NCBI GenBank assembly: GCA_033961575.1
Contig: CM066736.1
Span: forward strand, 11,317,501 to 11,381,500
DNA length: 64,000 bases
Direction: 5' to 3'
Origin: Aselliscus stoliczkanus
Lineage: Eukaryota; Chordata; Mammalia; Chiroptera; Hipposideridae
Below are positions 58,596-64,000 of this stretch, in pieces. The position numbers and the translations under genes are program-made. The notes under the pieces were generated by a model. That model saw only the letters and a list, made by a program, of their open reading frames with translations. It had not been told where the DNA came from and ran no database searches. How positions within the stretch are numbered: the first letter of the stretch is position 1; the number at the start of each line of letters is the position of its first letter.

Positions 58596-59119
58596 ATTCT
58601 GGAAAGATGGAACAGCATATGCTAGAGTTCTGAGGAGGGAATAGCAGCAATGTCCGCGTGGCAGGAGCAAAGGAGCAAAGGGCAGACGGTCAGGAGGTTG
58701 GACGGGTAGCAGGCCCCTCGCACAGGGATCTGCAGACACACAGTGCCATCAGCGGCTCTGACTTTATTTTTCTTGGTGAGGTGGAACGTTTTGAGCAGAG
58801 AAGTGCCATTTTAAAAGGATCCCTGTACATTACCGTGTAGATACCATGGATAGGGCGGTGGGAACAGAAACAGGGGGTCCAGGGCGGAAGCTGCTGCCAC
58901 AGCCCAGGCAGGAGATGAAGGCCGCCTGAACAGGACGTCTGGGAGGACAACGAGTGGCTTGCTTGGGGACACATTAAATGTGCGATGCCTTCTGGACATC
59001 AAGTGGATGGGCAGCTGAACTATAGCGTTCAGAGGTGATGCCCTGGCCGAGGCTGGAGTTTGGGAATTGACAACCAGGTGGCCTCTCTAGCCATGAATGA
59101 GTACATATTTTATTTCAAG

Positions 59120-59400
59120 TCCTTGCTATGGCCAAGACAACCCTCTGTGACCTGCCCCTGACTCTCTAGCTGTCCTGTCGCCACTCAGACTGACAAGGTT
59201 GGGTCCCATCTTCCGCCTCTGCCTTGCGGTCCGCTCTGCCTCGAGCTCCCCTCTGTCTTCTCATCACATCTCCACTCCTTCTCTCCATTCTGCCCTCAGC
59301 CCAACGTGCCCCCCTCAGAGGCGCCTTCACTGACCACCTATTCCAAGGCCCATCTCCCCACGGCGGTCAGAAGGGACACACCCTCGCTGCCCTGTTTCCT
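59120..59400 (+). repeat. L2 LINE 3' fragment
   Basis: CCCTCTGTGACCTGCCCCTG, CTAGCTGTCCTGTCGCCACT and GAGGCGCCTTCACTGACCAC are diverged L2 tail blocks. Confidence 0.55.
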
Positions 59401-61038
59401 TCCTTTATCACGTGATACATAATCAACTTGCCTCTATGCTAGTTACCATTCTGGCTCCCACCTCACCCCAACACACACACACACACCCCTAGAACAGAGG
59501 CCCCCACGAGGGGTGAAGTCGGGGAGCCTCGCTTTCACTCCTCACAGCATCCTCAGAGCTAGAACCTGCCATGGAAGGCCCTGACTGCCTGCTTTTGCAA
59601 GCAAGGACTGAGCCAGGCTTCATCCTGGGAAAAAAGTCTTTGTAAAGAAATATTATATATGTTATCACTAATAAATCTAAGACCATGGAGAAAGCATCTT
59701 TCTGCTTTGGAGGCCCCTTAGCACCCTTTCACACCAAGCTCACTGGGAGGCTCCTTGTCACACCTGCCCCCACACCTTCCCCTGAGCAGGTGTGACAGCC
59801 TGAAACAAGCACACACATGCACTGTTTCCTGGGCAGCTTTACAAGCGACTGTGGCTTTTTCTTCTTAAATATGCATCACCCTAGCTAGCTGAGCCTTTAA
59901 AGGGAGGACTCCCAGTAACTCTTGGAATGCATTAAACGCTGACAATGAAACAGCCTGATGATCTAGGCAGGGCCTCAACTCTTTCACTATTGCGAGTACT
60001 TCTAAAAGAAGCTGTGCAGTTCTAGCCATCTGACAGGTCAAAAGCAAAGTGACTGGGTTAACAAGTGACTGAACGTGGAGAAAAAGCAGCGCGATCACGG
60101 CAGTGGCTTGGGGCTCCGGCTAGTCTGTCAGCCAGCTCTGCAGTGAGGCCCTCATGTCTTTTAGCCCCTCATGTAAAGTGGGGCAGTGGTGTGACCTTCA
60201 GAGGGGCTCGGAGAGCCTTGAGACCCCGCATTTAGCCCGGGGCCTGGCACGCCTCAGCACTCAGTTCTGGTCCCATTACACAGGTGGCCCTGAGCTGACC
60301 GCTGACCCCACAAAGCAATGGTAGGCGCTGAGGGACACAACCCAGGACTTAGAAGGGTGACATTCTCTGTGCGCTGGGGGTGGCCTGTCAGCGCTGCTCT
60401 GCCCTTGGGTGGCCGTCAGCCACAGACACCGCTTCCTCTTTCTTCCTTGACCGGCTTGTCTGTGGTTGTGTTTATCCAAGGAATCACTCCACACTGGGTG
60501 GCTTGGTGAACCTAAAAATGTTTCTGTAACGTGGCTCTGTCTAATCAGGGCTCCTCCTGGCTGGCATCGCTATTGGAGTATTCCACCATCTATTTTTGGG
60601 CGTGGGTGAGCCCGCCAGGTCGCTATCAGGAAGTAAAATGTTGCAGTCACGAGTTAAAGCACCAACGAAAGACAGAAAAAGTGCAAGAAGCCATCTCGTA
60701 TTTTCTTCACAATTAGTATCTTTTAACGGGTTTATGTACAGAGGGCCCCCCTGCTTGCCACAAGAAAAGCCTTTTGACAGATGTCTCTGCACAGCTAGGT
60801 GCACAATGTGTCAAATGGCCTTTGTCTATTCAAGCATTCCACCAAGAAGCTTCAGAACTCAGTGCTGCATGGTCAGGGTGGGTTCAGGTTTTGGGGGCCC
60901 TGAAACACATATAATTTTGGGGGGGGCCTCTTAAAGAAAAAAAATGCAGCACTATGAATTTTTTTAAAATCAGGTGCTGAGCTGTAAGGAACCCATGTGG
61001 GGGGGCCCTGACACCCTGGTTTTAAAGGCCTCAGGGTA

Positions 61039-61158
61039 TCGCTCAAGAGTGTGAGCTGAGCTCTGAGCAACGGCTGTTTGATGCCAGCCCAAGCTGAGTT
61101 GCCGTTGAGCTGCCAACAGGTGGCAGGATGGCTCAGCTGGAAAAAAAAAAAAATAATG
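61039..61158 (+). mobile_element. 5'-truncated SINE, GCTCAGCTC-rich type
   Basis: Target-site duplication AAGGCCTCAGGGTA (61025-61038 and 61159-61172). It begins within the tRNA-like head (TCGCTCAAGAGTGTGAGCTG) and ends GGATGGCTCAGCTGG plus poly-A. The opening bases of the head are missing although the duplication is intact, so it inserted truncated. Confidence 0.9.
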
Positions 61159-61376
61159 AAGGCCTCAGGGTAAACCCACTCCTGGACATCCTTACCTGAT
61201 TTTCAGAAAGCGAGGTTACCCAGCCGAACAAGGGTAGGAAACAGTGGGTTAAAATTAAAACCAATGTTGGCAGTTTTTACCTTGTGAGATTTTTTTTTTT
61301 AAACCTATATTCAATTTATTAAAGTCACAAATTCCGAAACCCAATTCTTTGTTAAGCTTTTAAATGTAACTTACAG

Positions 61377-61816
61377 GGCCGGCCGAGTGGCGCATTGGTT
61401 AAGCGCTGGTTTTGGGATGCCAGCAGCCCCGGTTCGGATCCCACATGAGGGCCAGTGACACTGCCCTCTACAGCTAACAACAGCTCCACCTGGAGCTGGG
61501 CTGTGCGAGCCCCGGTGACGGTGTAGGCTGCAGCCCCTGCTGCAGTGGGCTGCCATAGGCTACAGTGAATGGCCCGCAGCCGGCGTGAGCTGCCAATAGC
61601 CGCGGTGAGCGACATCCAGAGGCCAGCGACCGATCTGCCTCATCCGGGAGGAGCGCAATGACGATACCAACAGTGGGGCAGCGTCCTCCGCAACTGGACT
61701 GAGGAGCAGGGAGACAGCAACTTGTCTGTTCCCCTTCCCCGATTCCCCAACGCTGTTCCCCTCCGCCAATTCCCCAATAAAATCTTTAAAAAAATAAAAA
61801 ATAAAAAATAAATAAA
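61377..61816 (+). mobile_element. Long composite SINE, about 440 bp
   Basis: Target-site duplication TAAATGTAACTTACAG (61361-61376 and 61817-61832). The first 95 bp match the short GGCCGGCCGAGTGG SINE up to CACTGCCCTC. A GC-rich body of about 200 bp with repeated GCTGCC/GGTGAGC motifs follows. It ends with the C-rich tail (TTCCCCTTCCCCGATTCCCC), AATAAAATCTTT and an A/T tail. The AATAAA may act as a poly(A) signal. It encodes nothing. Confidence 0.9.
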
Positions 61817-62481
61817 TAAATGTAACTTACAGATCTTACTAGTCTATGTATTAAGCAGGTCACTTTTAAGGAGACCTGTGCACTCGGGGTGTTTAGAAAC
61901 TCCCCTGTGGGGTCCTCATGTGCTCTCGGGCACCTTGCCCCTCTGAGAGGAAGAGTACAAGGGCAATGTTCCTGCACCCCTCACAGCCTGGGGTGCTGGG
62001 GACCAGTCACCACCTTTCTTATGGGGCAAACGTCCCCACAATCCAACCAGCTTCTGTCAACAGGTTTCCAAATGTTAAAGAAATGAATCTTTCCGCTGCT
62101 CCAAAACCCCAGCACGGCCCAGGGCACCCTGGATATGCCCGGGGATCAGAGAGGTTGAAAGCCTGGCCTGGGGTCACTCAGGAAACCCCTGGCAGAGTGG
62201 GAATGGCGTGGGGACCCGATCGCCACCCACAGCTGCTCATTCCCTCTGCCCTGGGAGGATGGACAGGAAAGCCCAGGGCGCCCGAAAAGCTGCCCCATCT
62301 CCGTTCTCGAGGCCCAGGAGAGCGGGCTCATATTAGGCAAAGCAGTTCTGGGGGACAGGGGACGGGAGGAGGCCCGTCCTGCAGGCCTGTTTGCATAAGG
62401 CCTGTGGTCAGTCCACCTCCTTCCTGCAGGCCTCCGCTGTCACAGCGTGCCGCTGACAGTACCCGCCCAGCAGGGGAACCG

Positions 62482-62495
62482 CCCCCCCCCCCCCC
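62482..62495. repeat. Poly-C run, 14 bp
   Basis: Fourteen Cs, then G and five more Cs. Such G-runs can form four-stranded structures on the other strand, and they are error-prone in sequencing. Confidence 0.9.
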
Positions 62496-62624
62496 GCCCC
62501 CAGGGTCCTCAGGTGACAGAGCAGGAGGACTGAGGTCCAGTCGCACATCAAGGCAAGGCGCCCAGCTTCCTCACAGCAGGATCTCAGCTTTCCGTTCAAA
62601 TCCCAACTCCTCTGACTTAGGAGG

Positions 62625-62790
62625 AGCTGCGAGCTGCGTGACCCAGGCCAGCTGTGTGACCTCTCTGAGCCTTTCCTATCTGTAAAACGGGGAGAACAGG
62701 TGTCCCTACCACTTCCTCCTGTGGCAGGCAACGGGCTATAAGACTGAAGCAACATGCTCCAGCCAGCGGCACATAAAACACACTCAACTA
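62625..62790 (+). repeat. MIR SINE relic
   Basis: CAGCTGTGTGACCTCTCTGA, GCCTTTCCTATCTGTAAAAC and GGGGAGAACAGGTG follow the MIR core. Confidence 0.75.
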
Positions 62791-64000
62791 ATAAGAGCTG
62801 ACATTTGTGGACAGTTCCCATGTGCCAGGACACCCCAGATAAGTTCTTTTACTGGGAATGGGTACGCGCTATGAGCAAAGTACTTTTAGTAATGAATCTC
62901 ATCTATATCATGCTTTTTGGATTATAAAGGACTTTCTGGTCGTTATACTCACTCGTCCCTCACTTCTTTGCTCTCTTCATTCATTCGTTCATTCAGCCAA
63001 ATATTCCCATAGTATCTATCTACTCAGTTGCAAGCCCCCGACTCAGTACTAGGGCCAGGGAAAAAGGCCTAGCTCCTGCCTCACCCCCAGGGGCCAACAG
63101 TCTGTTAGGGGAGGTGGTTGGAAGGGGGGCAGTTGCAATTGTGAGCTGTAAATGTTGGGGTGGGCACCCCCAGAAGGAGGCTGTGGGAGTGCAGGGGGCA
63201 GCAGGGGTATCTTGGAGGAGGTGAGGTCTATACCGAGACCTCAGCAGAGGTAAGCATCTAAAGACCTTGGTGGGCCCCAGCTAAAGAGCCTGGACGTGGC
63301 CTTGAGAGCACTGGGGAGCCCCTGAGGGCTGGGGAGCTGGAGCCGCTCACTGGGTCCAGGCAGACACACTCAGGGCTTACCAGAGGCAGGTGTGGAAAGG
63401 GCGATGTGTATGGCAGTCCCAGAAGTGGGCGTGCAGGAGCAGGGCAAACAGGGTACAGGGTGGGTAGGCGGAGCCAGCAGCCCGCATTCCCAGCCCTGGC
63501 CCAGGCCGTCAGGAGGAAGAGGCAGGAGCCTGCAACGGGCCGCTCAGCACCTGCGGGGTGCAGCCTCCACCCGCCCAAGCCTGGAGAGCCTGCTGGGCAT
63601 CCTCGGTGCTGGGCGAGGCCAACCTGACCAGAACCCACTCGCTCTAGTTAGGAATGCAGAGTCCCGGAGCCCACTCCAGACTGAATCAAAACCTGCATTT
63701 TAACAGGGTTCCCAGGTGATCGGTGCACATATGTGCACTCACCCTCCAGCCGGGGAGGCAGACACAGATGTTTAAGGCACCTGATGTGATGCCAAATGCT
63801 GTGACTGCTACAGAGAAAAAGGAAAGAGGGCCTTGAAAGGCTGCCAGGGGTGCTGACTGGGTCTGGGGTGGGGGGTCACGACAGACTTTCCTGCTGAGAC
63901 CCAACAGATGTGTTGTTGGATTTAGTCAAGACCAATGTGTGAAAAGGCAGGAGGCTATGGGCTTGAGGACAGCGGACAGACAGGCGGCTGAGGCCAGGGC

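Larger units (their letters stand above)
53514..64000 (-). other. TESC: TESC intron 2, continuing past the window
   Basis: More than 10 kb upstream of exon 3. It is rich in repeats: L1M 3' ends (53880-54510, 55195-55508, 55600-55880), a mariner-type palindrome (55517-55588), (TAA)n and (GA)n tracts, MER5 and hAT relics, L2, and two SINEs (61039 and 61377). No sequence matching TESC exon 2 was recognised, though an exon of about 75 bp could be missed by eye. Confidence 0.75.

Noticed and set aside
61918..62685. Plus-strand open frame of 255 codons
   Set aside because: Low-complexity proline/serine-rich translation through a poly-C run and a MIR relic; no conserved domain visible.

Overview
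This is vertebrate, almost certainly mammalian, nuclear DNA. It has GT-AG split exons of two recognisable human-type genes separated by long introns. Ancient mammalian repeats (MIR, L2, L1M, MER5-type hAT, MLT1-type LTR) are common, and there are younger tRNA-derived SINEs with intact target-site duplications (TSDs). The SINE types (heads with GGCCGGCCGAGTGG, and a GCTCAGCTC-rich type), plus a mariner-type palindrome and a hAT-type miniature element, suggest a bat, perhaps of the horseshoe-bat/megabat side. That assignment rests on memory of repeat families and is not proven.

Layout. Positions 1-31723 hold the 3' part of FBXW8 on the plus strand: four coding exons (17034-17161, 27971-28144, 30816-30926, 31579-31723) encoding the last 185 residues of the F-box/WD40 substrate receptor. 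All splice phases agree. Positions 31724-39290 are the tail-to-tail intergenic interval, including the FBXW8 3' UTR, whose end I cannot fix. It holds a decayed L1-type LINE, a SINE and a CpG-dense patch. From about 39290 to the window end is TESC (tescalcin) on the minus strand: six coding exons (53433-53513, 47443-47582, 45819-45880, 45614-45721, 41628-41675, 39472-39549). They encode 171 residues, which matches human residues 44-214 without length change. The first part of TESC lies beyond 64000.

FBXW8 is the substrate receptor of a CUL7 ubiquitin ligase. TESC is a calcineurin-B-like EF-hand protein that acts on the Na+/H+ exchanger NHE1 and calcineurin. The two genes are neighbours in other mammals as well (human 12q24), so the order here is conserved synteny; nothing suggests they act together.

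Most of the window is intron and repeats. I found no bacterial-type system, CRISPR array or recognisable new gene family. The most interesting structures are two long SINEs built from shared modules, a short mariner-type palindrome, a hAT element with an extra internal end, an 83-bp tandem duplication and a CpG-dense patch between the two gene ends.
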